DNA of 64,000 bases from Pseudonocardia sp. DSM 110487 (GTDB lineage: Bacteria; Actinomycetota; Actinomycetes; Mycobacteriales; Pseudonocardiaceae): NCBI RefSeq assembly GCF_019468565.1, contig NZ_CP080521.1, forward strand, positions 3,658,001-3,722,000, read 5' to 3'. Under the pieces are notes generated by a model. It saw only the letters and a program-made list of their open reading frames with translations, ran no database searches and was not told the origin of the DNA. Positions 8,837 to 18,557 of the stretch are shown piece by piece; position 1 is the stretch's first letter; each line of letters begins with the position of its first letter. Position numbers and translations under genes: made by a program.

Positions 8837-9630
8837 TAGTCGAACCTCGCCGCCATGAGGAGCTTGGCGGTCTCCTCGGGAGCCTCGATCAGGAAGTGGT
8901 GGCTGCCCAGCTCGTGGACGACGAAGTCGATCCGCTCGCCATAGCGGTCGACCGCCGCCGGGTCGAGGAGGCCGCGAACGGCGAGCGTGGTGACCGGCTG
9001 CCGCACGGCGCCCAGCGCCTCGTCCATGTCCCAGCGCAGCATCCCGTCGAGGGCGGCCGCGCCCACCGCGGGCGGGATGCTCGACATCTTGCGGAAGATC
9101 GTCTCGCCGAAGTCCGGGTCCGTGTCCGGGACGGAGCCCATGACGACCAGGCCGCGCACGGCTGCCGGGAAGTCGTCCTCGAACGATCGCACCATCTGGC
9201 GAGCCAGCGAGTCCTCGACCGCCGGATAGAGGCCGAGGTAGTGGAACGAGTCGATCCCTATCACCTGCGTGACGATGTCGGGTCGCACCCGCGCGAGCTC
9301 GACCGCCACCGCACCTCCGAGGGAGTGTCCGACGACGGCGCAGCGCTCGACCGACTCAGCGTCGGTCACCGCGGCGACATCGTGAGCGAACTCCCGCATC
9401 GTCCATGCGGTGCGGGCCGAGCGGGAGTCGCCGTGACTGGCGAGGTCGACGGCGATCACTCGATGGTCGGCCGGCAGGAACGCGGCGACCTGGGCGAAGT
9501 CCGTCCGTCGACACCCCCAGCCGTGGACGTAGAGCCAGGTCGGCCCGTCCTCGGGGCCGCTCACCGTGTAGTGGATCGACGTCTCCCAGGCCCGCTGTAC
9601 CGAGCGGGTGGATCCTTCGACGCTGGACAT
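8836..9630 (-). CDS. Alpha/beta-fold hydrolase
   Basis: A 264-residue alpha/beta hydrolase. The oxyanion-hole region is LYVHGWGCRRTDF, the nucleophile elbow VVGHSLGGAVAVEL, the acidic residue is near VRGLLDPAAVD, and the catalytic His is in GSHHFLIEAP. The ATG at 9630 is supported by a perfect AAGGAGG ten bases upstream. It is first of a two-gene unit with the old yellow enzyme. Hydrolysis of an ester, lactone or ring-cleavage product coupled to an enoate reduction would fit the pair, but this is inference. Confidence 0.85.
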   Translation of the reverse strand: MSSVEGSTRSVQRAWETSIHYTVSGPEDGPTWLYVHGWGCRRTDFAQVAAFLPADHRVIAVDLASHGDSRSARTAWTMREFAHDVAAVTDAESVERCAVVGHSLGGAVAVELARVRPDIVTQVIGIDSFHYLGLYPAVEDSLARQMVRSFEDDFPAAVRGLVVMGSVPDTDPDFGETIFRKMSSIPPAVGAAALDGMLRWDMDEALGAVRQPVTTLAVRGLLDPAAVDRYGERIDFVVHELGSHHFLIEAPEETAKLLMAARFD

Positions 9631-9685
9631 GACCGCCGAACCTCCTTGTACCACCATTGTGAACGGCGTATCGACTGACGGAACG

Positions 9686-10834
9686 TTAAGGCGCGGGTGA
9701 CGAGGCGTCAACTGTCGGCTGCGGCATCTGTGCGACCGTGCTCGGGGAACCTCCGAAGTGGACGGTTCCATCCGGGTCCACGCGGACCGACGGGTCGAGT
9801 TCGCGGGAGGATCGCTCGACGAGCGCCCTGATCCTGGCGGCGGCAGCCGGCGCGGCGAGTCGTGGTTCGCCGGTGGCGTCGAGCGTGATCGGGGTGATGC
9901 GCAGTCGCGGCGGGCCCGCCGGAGGCATCTCCACATCGAAGGCGGCGCTGTCGAACCAGTCCGTCGCCTCGAAGAGGCGGGAGGCCCGGTAGGGGAGGCC
10001 GAAGTAGGTGTCGGGTCGTCTCACTTCGCCCGCGTGGAACAGGAAGTTGCCGAGCGAGTAGAGGATGAGCCCGTCGTTCCACCGCTCGACGGGGTGCAAG
10101 CAGTGGGGGTGCGTTCCCGCGACGACGTCGGCCCCCGCATCGACGAGTCGTCGGCCGAGGTCCTGCTGGTACTGCGCCAGCGGTCCCTGGTTCGGGGGGA
10201 GGTAGGCGAACGGAACGCCCCAATGAAGGCACGCGACGACCCGGTCGGCCTCGGACCTGGCTGCACGCACCCGGTTCTCGACCCGCACGACGTCGGTCTC
10301 CTGAGCGGCGCTGCGCACGAACGGCGGCGTGCCGGGTTGCTCCTGCAGAAGCGTGCCGTCGATCGAGAAGCTCTGGTCGATCCTCAGCGGGGCGACGCCG
10401 GGTCGGGCCTCCGTGGCGTTGGCGCCCGGGGGCAGGGTGGCGCAGAAGCTGAGCACGGCGACCCGCCCACCGGACGCGGTGTCGACGACGACCCCGGCAT
10501 CGGCCTCCGCGAGCGTGCGGCCGCCTCCGGCGTGCCGGATGCCGGCGTCGTCCAGGGCTCGCATCGTGTTGAGCAACCCCTCCGCGCCGTGGTCGAGGGC
10601 ATGGTTCGTGGCCAGTGAGACGACGTCGACGCCGATGGTGCGCAGCAGCACTGCGGTCGACGTGGGGAGCCGGATCGTCATCTCCTTCTCCGTCGGGTGG
10701 TCCGTGTCCACCAGCGGAGCCTCGAGGTTCGCGATCGTGAGGTCCCCGGTCCGCAGGATGCGGAGGGCCGAGTCGTCCCGCCGCTCTGCGGGCTCTCGGG
10801 CGAGGACGGTGTCGCCGACGAGAACGATCTTCAC
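9686..10834 (-). CDS. CapA-family metallophosphoesterase-like protein
   Basis: A 382-residue member of the CapA/PgsA calcineurin-like superfamily. Conserved blocks in order are VLVGDTVLAR, IANLEAPLV, LATNHALDHGAEG, CLHWG, AGTHPHCLHPVERW and LYSLGNFLFHAGE, which supply the di-metal site residues of this fold. In Bacillus CapA takes part in polyglutamate capsule production; soluble actinobacterial homologues without that locus have no settled role. No signal peptide or transmembrane helix is seen. GTG at 10834 follows GAAGGAGG. It is divergent from the dipeptidase with a 140-base shared control region. Confidence 0.82.
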   Translation of the reverse strand: MKIVLVGDTVLAREPAERRDDSALRILRTGDLTIANLEAPLVDTDHPTEKEMTIRLPTSTAVLLRTIGVDVVSLATNHALDHGAEGLLNTMRALDDAGIRHAGGGRTLAEADAGVVVDTASGGRVAVLSFCATLPPGANATEARPGVAPLRIDQSFSIDGTLLQEQPGTPPFVRSAAQETDVVRVENRVRAARSEADRVVACLHWGVPFAYLPPNQGPLAQYQQDLGRRLVDAGADVVAGTHPHCLHPVERWNDGLILYSLGNFLFHAGEVRRPDTYFGLPYRASRLFEATDWFDSAAFDVEMPPAGPPRLRITPITLDATGEPRLAAPAAAARIRALVERSSRELDPSVRVDPDGTVHFGGSPSTVAQMPQPTVDASSPAP

Positions 10835-10974
10835 GGGCCTCCTTCGGGGCGCGCGGTGGTTGACAGGGGAGCGGAGCTCCGTTCGAATAGTGTGCCGCAA
10901 GGTAGCACGTGTGTTCCGCAGTGGTGAACGAATGCTCGCTCTGTCGATCCTCGAAGCCCCGGAGGCCAACCGCG

Positions 10975-12171
10975 ATGGCACCCAGCCGGTACAGCGGATA
11001 CCAGTCGTTCTCGTACCTGGAGGCGGGAACGGACTACACCGAGTTCGCGCTCTCGGCCGACGTCGACCGGCTTCCGGAGCACGATCTCGGGCTGGCGGAG
11101 GACGAGTCGGCGCGGGCGGAACGCCTCCTCGCCGACACCGTCGTGGTGTCGCTGCACGACCATCCGGTGCGGTTGCCTCGGCACGCGAGGACGGAGCTGC
11201 TCGACTGGAACCGCGAGGCCCGGCTCGCCTACGGCTACGTGGGTCTGAGCCGTTCCGGGCTGGACGCCGTGTTCGACAACCTCGGTTGGGGTGCCTGCGA
11301 GTCCCGCAACGGCTGGAAGTGGGACGACGTCATCACCGACCTCGGCATGCGGTTCTGCGACTTCGCGCACCAGGACTACGTCATCCGGGCCGAGTCGGTC
11401 GCCGACATCCGGCGCGCACACGCCGAGGGCCGGCTCGCCGTCGTGGCGGGCCTCGAGGGCGCGGCGCTGATCGAGAACGAGATCGACCGGCTCGACGTGC
11501 TCTACGGGCTGGGTGTGCGGCAGATGGGCATCGCCTACAGCGACGCCAACGCCCTCGGAAGCGGGCTGCGCGAGCACGGCGACGGTGGCCTGACCTCGCT
11601 CGGTCGGCGCGCCGTCCGTCGCATGAACCAGCTCGGGATGGCCATCGACGTGTCGCACTCCGGGGACCGGACCGCTCTCGAGGTGATCGAGGCCAGCGAG
11701 CGGCCCGTGCTCATCACCCACGCCGGGGCGCGCGGGGTCTGGGACACCCCGCGGATGAAGCCCGACGAGGTCATCCGGGCCTGTGCCGAGTCCGGCGGGA
11801 TCATCGGGATCGAGGCTGCCCCGTACACCACGGTCAGCCCGCGGCACCGGCGGCACACCATCGAGTCGGTGATGGACCACTTCCGCTACTGCGTCGACCT
11901 GGTCGGGATCGAGCACGTCGCCTTCGGTCCGGACACCTTCTTCGGCGACCACCTGGACATCCACCACGTGATGAGCCAGAAGTGGGGCGTCGCCGACACA
12001 ATCCGGTCCGGTCCGCGGTTCGAGACCGTCGAGGCCGTCGCCGGGATGGAGAACCCCGGTGAGTGCTTCCGCAACATCACCCGCTGGCTGGTCAAGCACG
12101 GCTACCCGGACGACGAGATCACCGCCGTCATAGGCGGGAACGTGCTCCGCGTGCTCGAGAAGGTCTGGTGA
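10975..12171 (+). CDS. Membrane dipeptidase-like peptidase, family M19
   Basis: A 398-residue renal-dipeptidase-like amidohydrolase-fold enzyme. Metal-site segments are visible: VVSLHDHPV (HxD-type), GLEGAALIENEI with the bridging Glu, AIDVSHSGDRTA and LITHAGAR supplying later His residues, and FGPDTFFGDH near the C-terminus in place of the usual GSDFDG. It hydrolyses dipeptides or related amides. The ATG at 10975 has GGAGG nine bases upstream. Its stop overlaps the GTG of the next transporter (GTGA), so dipeptidase, transporter and M20 hydrolase form one unit suited to uptake and cleavage of a peptide-like or acylated amino compound. Confidence 0.85.
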   Translation: MAPSRYSGYQSFSYLEAGTDYTEFALSADVDRLPEHDLGLAEDESARAERLLADTVVVSLHDHPVRLPRHARTELLDWNREARLAYGYVGLSRSGLDAVFDNLGWGACESRNGWKWDDVITDLGMRFCDFAHQDYVIRAESVADIRRAHAEGRLAVVAGLEGAALIENEIDRLDVLYGLGVRQMGIAYSDANALGSGLREHGDGGLTSLGRRAVRRMNQLGMAIDVSHSGDRTALEVIEASERPVLITHAGARGVWDTPRMKPDEVIRACAESGGIIGIEAAPYTTVSPRHRRHTIESVMDHFRYCVDLVGIEHVAFGPDTFFGDHLDIHHVMSQKWGVADTIRSGPRFETVEAVAGMENPGECFRNITRWLVKHGYPDDEITAVIGGNVLRVLEKVW

Positions 12172-13487
12172 AGCGCGCCATGAACAGGAGGAAGGTTCTC
12201 GGCGCCGCGATGGTCGGGCACGCCGTCGAGTCCTACGACTTCGTGATCTACGGAGCGTCCGCGACGGTCATCGCCAAACATTTCTTCCCGAACGGGAACG
12301 CCACCCTGGCGATCCTGTCGACCCTTGCCGTCTACGGCATCGCCTTCGTGGTCCGCCCGCTCGGTGCGGCTGTGTTCGGCAGCATCGGCGATCGCCTCGG
12401 CCGACGCACAGCACTGTCCGCCGTCGTGCTGATCATGGCGGTGTCGACGGCGGCGATCGCGGTGCTGCCCGGCTACGCGACGGCCGGGGCCGTCGCCCCG
12501 CTGCTGTTGCTGTGCTGCCGCCTCGCCCAGGGCGTCTCCATGGGTGCCGAGTACACGAGCGCGGCCTCCTACGTGATGGAGCAGGCGCCCGCGCACCGGC
12601 GTGGATTGTGGGTCAGCGCGGTGAACAGCGCCACCTTCGTCGGGTCGGCATTCGCCGCGCTCGCGCTGCTCGCGCTGCAGCTGGTGTCGCCGGAGGCGTA
12701 CGCGGACTGGACCTGGCGGTTGGCCTTCCTCTTCGGCGGCGTGATGGCGCTGGTCGGGCTCTACATGCGGCTGCGCCTGGAGGAGACGGCCACCTTCCGC
12801 GCCCTGGAGAGCAGGGGCGAGGTCGCGGTCAGCCCGGTGCGGGACTCCTTCCGCGACTGGCGGCTCTTCCTCCTGCTCTTCGCGATCTTCGCCCTGCTCG
12901 CCGTCGTCGTCCACAACCTCCTCGGCTACTTCCCCACCTACCTGGTGACGACCGGTGGTCTCTCCGACGGCACCGTGCTGACCGCCGGAGTCGTCGCACT
13001 CCTGTTGTGCGCCGCGATGTGCGTGCTGACCGGTGTGCTCGTCGACCGGTTCGGCCGCAAGCCGCTGCTGGTCGTCGGGGTGGTCCTCGCCGTCGTGGGG
13101 TCCGTGCCGGCGTACCTCCTGGCGAGCGGCGGGACGTTGCTCACCACGCTGGCCGCCGAGATCCTCCTGGTCCTGCCGGCCGCGGTGATCGGCATGTCGG
13201 CCACGATCATCGCGGTCGAGATCGTGCCACCGCGCATCCGCGCCACCAGCACGGCGCTGGCCTACAACATGGCGTATGCGGTGTTCGGCGGCACGGCCCC
13301 GATCCTCGGAGCGCTGCTCACCGCGTGGTTCGGCCGCCTTGCGCCCGGCGCGTACATCACGGTGCTGGCGGTGATCGCCCTGGTCGTCGTGGTGGTCGCC
13401 ATGCCGGAGACGCGCAACCGCGCGGTGGTCGAACCCGACCCGGTCGAGCACGACGAAGAGTCCGAGGTGCTCCGTGGCGTCAGGTGA
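12168..13487 (+). CDS. MHS-family MFS transporter
   Basis: A 439-residue protein with about twelve membrane helices, of the same metabolite:H+ symporter group as the gene at 2393 but clearly diverged from it. The first helix has GHAVESYDFVIYG, and the loop motif is GSIGDRLGRRTALS. The GTG start at 12168 overlaps the dipeptidase stop by four bases and has GAGAAGG upstream; an ATG at 12180 is an alternative. Placed between an M19 dipeptidase and an M20 amidohydrolase, it probably imports their substrate. Confidence 0.85.
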   Translation: MKRAMNRRKVLGAAMVGHAVESYDFVIYGASATVIAKHFFPNGNATLAILSTLAVYGIAFVVRPLGAAVFGSIGDRLGRRTALSAVVLIMAVSTAAIAVLPGYATAGAVAPLLLLCCRLAQGVSMGAEYTSAASYVMEQAPAHRRGLWVSAVNSATFVGSAFAALALLALQLVSPEAYADWTWRLAFLFGGVMALVGLYMRLRLEETATFRALESRGEVAVSPVRDSFRDWRLFLLLFAIFALLAVVVHNLLGYFPTYLVTTGGLSDGTVLTAGVVALLLCAAMCVLTGVLVDRFGRKPLLVVGVVLAVVGSVPAYLLASGGTLLTTLAAEILLVLPAAVIGMSATIIAVEIVPPRIRATSTALAYNMAYAVFGGTAPILGALLTAWFGRLAPGAYITVLAVIALVVVVVAMPETRNRAVVEPDPVEHDEESEVLRGVR

Positions 13488-13494
13488 GGTCTCC

Positions 13495-14682
13495 ATGTCC
13501 GCATCGGTGAAGGACCGGATCGCCGCCGAGTTCGCCCGGCACGAGCCCGCGGTCGTCGAGCTGTCGCGCCGGATCGGTGCGCACCCGGAGATCGCCTTCG
13601 AGGAGCACCGGACCGCCGCTGCCGTCGTCGAACTGCTGAAGGCGCACGGTGGGTTCGACGTCGAGGAAGGGGTGGCCGGGCTGGACACGGCCTTCGCGGC
13701 GACCGCGGGCACCGGGTCCCTCGCGATCGGCCTGTGCGCCGAGCTGGACGCGCTGCCGGGGATCGGGCACGGGTGCGGGCACAACATCATCACGGCGACG
13801 TCGGTGGCGGCGGCCCTCGCCCTTGCCCCCGTCGCCGACGAGCTGAACCTGACGATCCGGCTGCTGGGCACCCCCGCCGAGGAGGTGCTGACCGGGAAGG
13901 TGATCATGCTGCGCGAGGGGGCCTTCGACGGCCTGCACGCCGCGATGATGATGCACCCCACGCTGAAGGACATGGCCGCCCCGCACATCCGGGCGGTCCG
14001 GCACTGGTCGATCTCCTATCAGGGACGTACCGCGCACGCCTCGCGCCCGTTCGAGGCGCTCAACGCCGCCGACGCGGTGACCGTCGCGCAGGTCGCGATC
14101 GGGTTGCTGCGCCAGCAGAAGCGGGATGCGGACCGGGTGCACGCCTGGGTCAAGGAGGCGGGCACCGCCGTCAACGTCATCCCGGGCGCGGCCACCGTGG
14201 AATGCATGATCCGAGCCAACTCGCTCGACGACGTCGACCTGCTGTGGCCCCGGGTGCGCAGCTGTTTCGAGGCAGGCGCGCTCGCCGCGGGCGTCGGCAT
14301 GGAGATCACCCAGCTGGCCTCGGTCAACGGCTTCCGCCACGACCTGGATCTGGCCGGACTGTTCCAGGCCAACGCCGAAGCGCTGGGCCGGACCTTCCCC
14401 GATTACGCCGACCGCTCGCTCGGGTCCACGGACATGGCCGAGGTCGCGGTCCACATGCCCGCGATCCATCCGGTCCTGTCGTTCGACTCCCCGCCCGAGG
14501 ACGGGAACCACACCGCCGCGTTCGCCCGCACCGCCTCGGGACCCGAGGGCGCGCGGGCGATCCACGACGGCGGGCTCGCGTTGGCGTGGACGATCGCCGA
14601 CGCGGCCCGGGACGGTGCGCTCCGCCGCCGCCTCACCGAGGCCGGCCCGTTCGTGTGGCGGGAGGAGCCGCCGGTCGGCTGA
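13495..14682 (+). CDS. M20-family amidohydrolase / aminoacylase-like peptidase
   Basis: A 395-residue member of the M20 metal hydrolase family (M20D branch, near aminobenzoyl-glutamate and N-acyl amino acid hydrolases). The metal-binding GHGCGHN is near residue 93, followed by GTPAEE with the catalytic Glu, MMMHP, and the dimerisation-lid segment GRTAHASRPFEALNAADA. The ATG at 13495 is supported by AGGTGAGG just upstream; an earlier in-frame GTG at 13474 lies inside the transporter. Last gene of the three-gene unit; it ends just before a strong hairpin shared with the convergent amidase. Confidence 0.86.
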   Translation: MSASVKDRIAAEFARHEPAVVELSRRIGAHPEIAFEEHRTAAAVVELLKAHGGFDVEEGVAGLDTAFAATAGTGSLAIGLCAELDALPGIGHGCGHNIITATSVAAALALAPVADELNLTIRLLGTPAEEVLTGKVIMLREGAFDGLHAAMMMHPTLKDMAAPHIRAVRHWSISYQGRTAHASRPFEALNAADAVTVAQVAIGLLRQQKRDADRVHAWVKEAGTAVNVIPGAATVECMIRANSLDDVDLLWPRVRSCFEAGALAAGVGMEITQLASVNGFRHDLDLAGLFQANAEALGRTFPDYADRSLGSTDMAEVAVHMPAIHPVLSFDSPPEDGNHTAAFARTASGPEGARAIHDGGLALAWTIADAARDGALRRRLTEAGPFVWREEPPVG

Positions 14683-14694
14683 CCGGCAGGGCAA

Positions 14695-14717
14695 GGGGCC
14701 GCCCGCCGGGCGGCCCC
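14695..14717. terminator. Perfect hairpin between convergent genes
   Basis: A 10-bp perfect inverted repeat (GGGGCCGCCC / GGGCGGCCCC) with a 3-base loop. It lies in the 43-base gap between the M20 hydrolase stop and the amidase stop, placed to end transcription from both sides. No U-tract follows, as is common in high-GC actinomycetes. Confidence 0.75.
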
Positions 14718-14725
14718 GTCCCGGT

Positions 14726-16144
14726 TCAGACGCTGACCGGGGTGAGGGCCTCACCCATCCACCGCGTGATGGCCGTGACCTTGGCGTCCGTGCCCGGCTG
14801 CCCCATCACCTGCAGGCCGAAGGGAAGACCGCCGACGCCCATCAGCGGCACGTTCACCGCGGGGGCGCCGAGCAGGGAGCTCGGGAAGTTGAAGCCCGGA
14901 TCCCCGGTCGGCCACCGGACCGGTTCCTGCCCGGGCACGTCGCCCGACCATTCCGGCGCGGGACCGCTCGAGGTCGGCGCGATGACGGCGTCCACCCGAG
15001 GGCCGAGGAGCGCGTACGTGGCCTGCACCGCGGCGCGCGTGCGCAGGGCCTCCTCGTACCCCGCTGCCCCGAGCTGCTCCGCGGCCTCGATGAAGAACCG
15101 CTTGCCGCGTGCGCTGACGCCGTCGGGGGTGCTCGCCACGATGTCCCGGAACGCCCAGTAGTGCTCCCACGCCAGGATCGCGCTCCCGAGGTCCGTCACG
15201 CCCACGAGGGACCGCTCGAACCGCTCCACCACGGCGTCGTCGGCGCGCCGCAGGACCGTCACGCCGGCGGCCTCGACCTGCGCGATGACCTGCTCGAACG
15301 CTCCGCGGCTGATGGGCTCCAGCCGCTCCCAGGCCTCGGTCTCGATCACGGCCACCGTGCCGGGCCTGCGGGCGGGCGGCGGCGTGGCGGGACCGTGCAG
15401 GGCGGGCCGGCCCGGGTCGCCCCCCGCACGCGAGGCGATCGCGATCGCGATCAGCCACATGTCCTCCGGGCACGCCGCCAGGACGCCGTGCGACGTCATG
15501 CTGGCGGTCTGCCGCTCGCCGCGGTTGATGGCGCCCTGGGTCGGCTTCAGGCCCCAGGCCCCGTTGAAGCTCGCCGGCCGCATGAGGGAGCCACCGGTCT
15601 GCGTCGCGATCGTGGCCGGCACCATCCGCGCCCCGACGGCAGCGCCCGAGCCGGACGAGGATCCGCCCGGCGTGTGCCGCGGATTGAAGGGGTTGGTCGT
15701 GGGACTCGGCTCCGGACCGCCCAGCTCCGTGGTCACGGTCTTGCCGAGCACGACCGCGCCGGCCCGGCGCAGCGCCCACACCGCGGCGTTGTCCCGCTTC
15801 GGGAAGTTCCCCGCGAACGCCGCGCACCCCATCTGGGTGGGCATGTCCCGGGTCTCCAGCAGATCCTTGATGCCGATCGGGAGCCCGTCGATCGGCGACA
15901 ACGGCTCGCCGTGCTGCCAGCGCCGCGTGCTGTCATCGGCCTGCTGACGGGCGCCGTCCGCGTTCAGGACGACCCATGCCCGCACGACGGGCTCGCGCTC
16001 GGCGATCGTCGCGAGGCACCGCTCCAGGTACTCGCGCGGGGAGTCGGTGCCGTCGCGGAAGGCCGTCACCGAGGTGTGGAAGCGCAGCCCCTCGAAGGTG
16101 GCCGGGTCGTAGGCGAGGACACCGTCGGCGCGTGCGGACGTCAT
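14726..16144 (-). CDS. Amidase (amidase signature family)
   Basis: A 472-residue amidase. The Ser-cisSer-Lys triad is visible: Lys in LPIGIKDLLET (near residue 86), the glycine/serine-rich core PGGSSSGSGAAVGARMVP, and TQTGGS with the nucleophilic Ser. The C-terminal NVPLMGVGGLPFGLQVMGQPG is also typical. The ATG at 16144 has GGAGAG upstream. It hydrolyses a carboxamide to acid plus ammonia; the substrate is not predictable. It faces the dipeptidase/M20 unit and may belong to the same amide-using function. Confidence 0.87.
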   Translation of the reverse strand: MTSARADGVLAYDPATFEGLRFHTSVTAFRDGTDSPREYLERCLATIAEREPVVRAWVVLNADGARQQADDSTRRWQHGEPLSPIDGLPIGIKDLLETRDMPTQMGCAAFAGNFPKRDNAAVWALRRAGAVVLGKTVTTELGGPEPSPTTNPFNPRHTPGGSSSGSGAAVGARMVPATIATQTGGSLMRPASFNGAWGLKPTQGAINRGERQTASMTSHGVLAACPEDMWLIAIAIASRAGGDPGRPALHGPATPPPARRPGTVAVIETEAWERLEPISRGAFEQVIAQVEAAGVTVLRRADDAVVERFERSLVGVTDLGSAILAWEHYWAFRDIVASTPDGVSARGKRFFIEAAEQLGAAGYEEALRTRAAVQATYALLGPRVDAVIAPTSSGPAPEWSGDVPGQEPVRWPTGDPGFNFPSSLLGAPAVNVPLMGVGGLPFGLQVMGQPGTDAKVTAITRWMGEALTPVSV

Positions 16145-16197
16145 GGGTGCTCTCCATCTAGCTGGACGGCAGCACATGTTCACTATCGCGGAACGGC

Positions 16198-16216
16198 TGT
16201 GCCGACTAGTGGCACA
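16198..16216. promoter_or_regulatory. Inverted repeat upstream of the amidase gene
   Basis: TGTGCC-7 nt-GGCACA, 6-bp perfect arms around an ACTAGT core, 54 bases upstream of the amidase start and 26 bases past the stop of the transketolase-like gene. It could be a regulator site for the amidase or a weak terminator; neither is proven. Confidence 0.35.
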
Positions 16217-16241
16217 TTCTCAGCTCACTGGAGTGGTCGTG

Positions 16242-18557
16242 TCAACCGAGGTCGAGGGCGGCCCCGACGATGCTGTCGGTGTCGAGTCCATGGTGGCGTT
16301 GGATGTCACGGAGATTGCCGGACTGTCCGAATCGGGTGACGCCGAGGTGGGTTGCCCGCACCTGGTGGATCCCGGCGAGGAACGCGAGCGTGTGCGGATG
16401 CCCGTCGAGCACGGTGACCATCGGTGCGGTACGTCGGGCTGGGAAGGCGGCGTCGAGGATCCAGGTCTCGCCCGAGGCTTGGCCGGCGCGGGCCTGTAGA
16501 GCGTCGAACAGCAGTCCGGGGCTGGTCACGCAGACGACGTCCACGGGGATGCCCATCGCGTCGAGCCGGTCCGCGGCGGCGAGTGCCTCGGGGACGGTGG
16601 CGCCCATCGCGGCGATCGTGACGGCGGGCGGTGTTGCGGAGCGGCGCAGCGGATAGGCGCCCGCCACGACCTGACGGCGGCGGCGCTCGCGGGCCGCGGG
16701 ATCGGCGGGGACGGCGGCGAGGGTCTGGTCGACGGGGCGGGTGGACAGGCGCAGGTAGGCCGAGGTGCCGTCGGGTCGGCCGAGTCGGGCGAGTGAGGCG
16801 AGCAGGGTCCACTCGACATCGATGGCGAAGGCCGCTTCGTAAGCGGTGCAGCCGGGCTGCTCCAGCCCGACGGACGGGGTGGTGATCGATTGGTGGGCTC
16901 CGCCTTCGGGCGCAAGGGAGACGCCGGAGGGGGTGCCGACGAGGATGGACTGCCCACCGGCGTAGATGCCGAAGGACCAGGGTTCCAAGGCGCGTTCGAC
17001 GAACGGGTCGTAGAGCACCCCGATCGGGAGCAGGGGTTCGCCCCAACGGCTCCAGGTGGCACCGAGCTCACCGAGGAGCCCGACGAGGTTGGTCTCGGCG
17101 ATACCCAGTTCGAGGTGTTGGCCGGTCGGGCGTTCGCGCCAGTGCAGGATCGTCTCGGGGTCGTCGGCGAACCAGTCGGTCCGTTCCCAGGCGGACCAGA
17201 CGCCGACCTTGTTGACCCAGCCGGCCAGGTTGGTCGAGCTGCTGACGTCCGGGCAGAGCGTGACGACTCGGCCGGCTGCGCCGGGGGCTGAGCGGGTGAG
17301 GTCGAGCAGGGCTCGGCCGAGCGCAGCCTGGGTGGTGGCGGTGCCCGCGGGGGTGCGGCCGAAGTCGGTGGGGATCGCGGGTGGGGGCGTGGGTGAGGCG
17401 GGTTCGCGACGTAGCCGCTCGGCCGTCGTGGCGCAGAGCAGGGCGGGCTCGGAGCCATCCGGGAACCGGGCCCATGGTCGGTCGACCGATCGGCCGAGCG
17501 TCTCGGCGAGATGCGTCATCTGCTCGGTCGTGAGCAGGGAGGAGTGGTTCTGCGGGTGGCCCTCGGTGGGTAGCCCGTGGCCCTTCACGGTGTACGCGAA
17601 GATCACGGTGGGCCGGGTGTCGTCGATCGCTGCCAGGGCGTGGTCGAGGGCGGCGAGGTCGTGGCCGCCGAGGTTGCGCACGGCCGCGTACAGCGTGGCG
17701 TCGTCCAGCCCGGCGACGAGCGTGGCCAGTTCGGGCTCGCCTGCTGGGACGCGCTCGCGCAGCTGTTCCGGCGTGCAGCGCAGCAGCCGCTGGTACTCCG
17801 GATTGGACATGTCGTCGATACGGTGGCGCAGCGTGGTGCCGCCGGGCCGGGTGAACAGCTCTTCGAGCAGGTGCCCGTACTTGACGGTGAGCACCTGCCA
17901 GCCGGCGGCGGCGAACATGCCCTGCAGCCGGGGGATGCCGATGTTCGGGACGACCCGGTCGAGGGACTGGCGATTGGCGTCGACGATCCAGACGACCTCG
18001 CCGAGCTCGGCGACCATCGGGTCGAGGATGGCCTCCCAGACCGCGCCCTCGTCCAGTTCCGCGTCGCCGACCAGCGAGTACTGCCGCCCGGTCCCGCCGT
18101 CGGTGCCCTTGGAGGCGAGGTAGCGGCGGGCGAGGGCACCCCAGATCGGCGCGGTCGCGCCGATACCGACGGAGCCGGTGGAGTAGTCGACCGGGTCCGG
18201 GTCCTTGGACCGTGACGGGTAGGCCTGCAGGCCGCCGAACGCGCGCAGTGTCGTCAGGTAGCGCTCGTCGAGCTCGCCGATCAAATAGTTGATCGCGTGT
18301 AGCACCGGCGAGGCATGCGGTTTGACCGAGACCCGGTCCTGCGCCCTCAGGTGGCCGAACCACAGCGCCGTCATGATCGTCACCATCGAGGCGCTGGAGG
18401 CCTGGTGGCCGCCGACCTTCAGTGCGTTCGGGTTGGGGCGCACGCGGTTCGCGTGGTGGACGATCGCGGTGGCGAGCCAGAGCACGTGCTGCTCGATCTC
18501 CCGCAGCACTGGAAGCGGGGGCGCGGTCGTGTCCGGCTGGCCTGCGACCGTCGTCAT
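16242..18557 (-). CDS. AceE/transketolase-like thiamine-diphosphate enzyme
   Basis: A 771-residue protein with the three-part architecture of transketolases and homodimeric 2-oxoacid dehydrogenase E1. The pyrophosphate domain carries the ThDP motif GDAELDEGAVWEA ending DANRQSLDRV (about residues 180-225). The pyrimidine domain has LELGIAETNLVGLLGELG with the catalytic Glu, and a TK C-terminal domain follows. It is shorter than AceE (about 900) and longer than transketolase (about 670). The ATG at 18557 has GAGGAGG upstream. It is divergent from an Lrp/AsnC regulator, which suggests control by an amino or keto acid. Function could be pyruvate or another 2-oxoacid decarboxylation, or a ketol transfer. 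Confidence 0.75.
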   Translation of the reverse strand: MTTVAGQPDTTAPPLPVLREIEQHVLWLATAIVHHANRVRPNPNALKVGGHQASSASMVTIMTALWFGHLRAQDRVSVKPHASPVLHAINYLIGELDERYLTTLRAFGGLQAYPSRSKDPDPVDYSTGSVGIGATAPIWGALARRYLASKGTDGGTGRQYSLVGDAELDEGAVWEAILDPMVAELGEVVWIVDANRQSLDRVVPNIGIPRLQGMFAAAGWQVLTVKYGHLLEELFTRPGGTTLRHRIDDMSNPEYQRLLRCTPEQLRERVPAGEPELATLVAGLDDATLYAAVRNLGGHDLAALDHALAAIDDTRPTVIFAYTVKGHGLPTEGHPQNHSSLLTTEQMTHLAETLGRSVDRPWARFPDGSEPALLCATTAERLRREPASPTPPPAIPTDFGRTPAGTATTQAALGRALLDLTRSAPGAAGRVVTLCPDVSSSTNLAGWVNKVGVWSAWERTDWFADDPETILHWRERPTGQHLELGIAETNLVGLLGELGATWSRWGEPLLPIGVLYDPFVERALEPWSFGIYAGGQSILVGTPSGVSLAPEGGAHQSITTPSVGLEQPGCTAYEAAFAIDVEWTLLASLARLGRPDGTSAYLRLSTRPVDQTLAAVPADPAARERRRRQVVAGAYPLRRSATPPAVTIAAMGATVPEALAAADRLDAMGIPVDVVCVTSPGLLFDALQARAGQASGETWILDAAFPARRTAPMVTVLDGHPHTLAFLAGIHQVRATHLGVTRFGQSGNLRDIQRHHGLDTDSIVGAALDLG

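Noticed and set aside
10872..10881. CGGAGCTCCG palindrome between the CapA and dipeptidase genes
   Set aside because: Ten-base GC palindromes are expected often by chance at this base composition; no further support.
12102..13988. 628-residue minus-strand frame opposite the MHS transporter
   Set aside because: Shadow frame; the plus strand has twelve coherent membrane helices.
14695..14717. Perfect GC palindrome as a regulator site
   Set aside because: It lies between two convergent stop codons with a 3-base loop, which fits a terminator rather than an operator.
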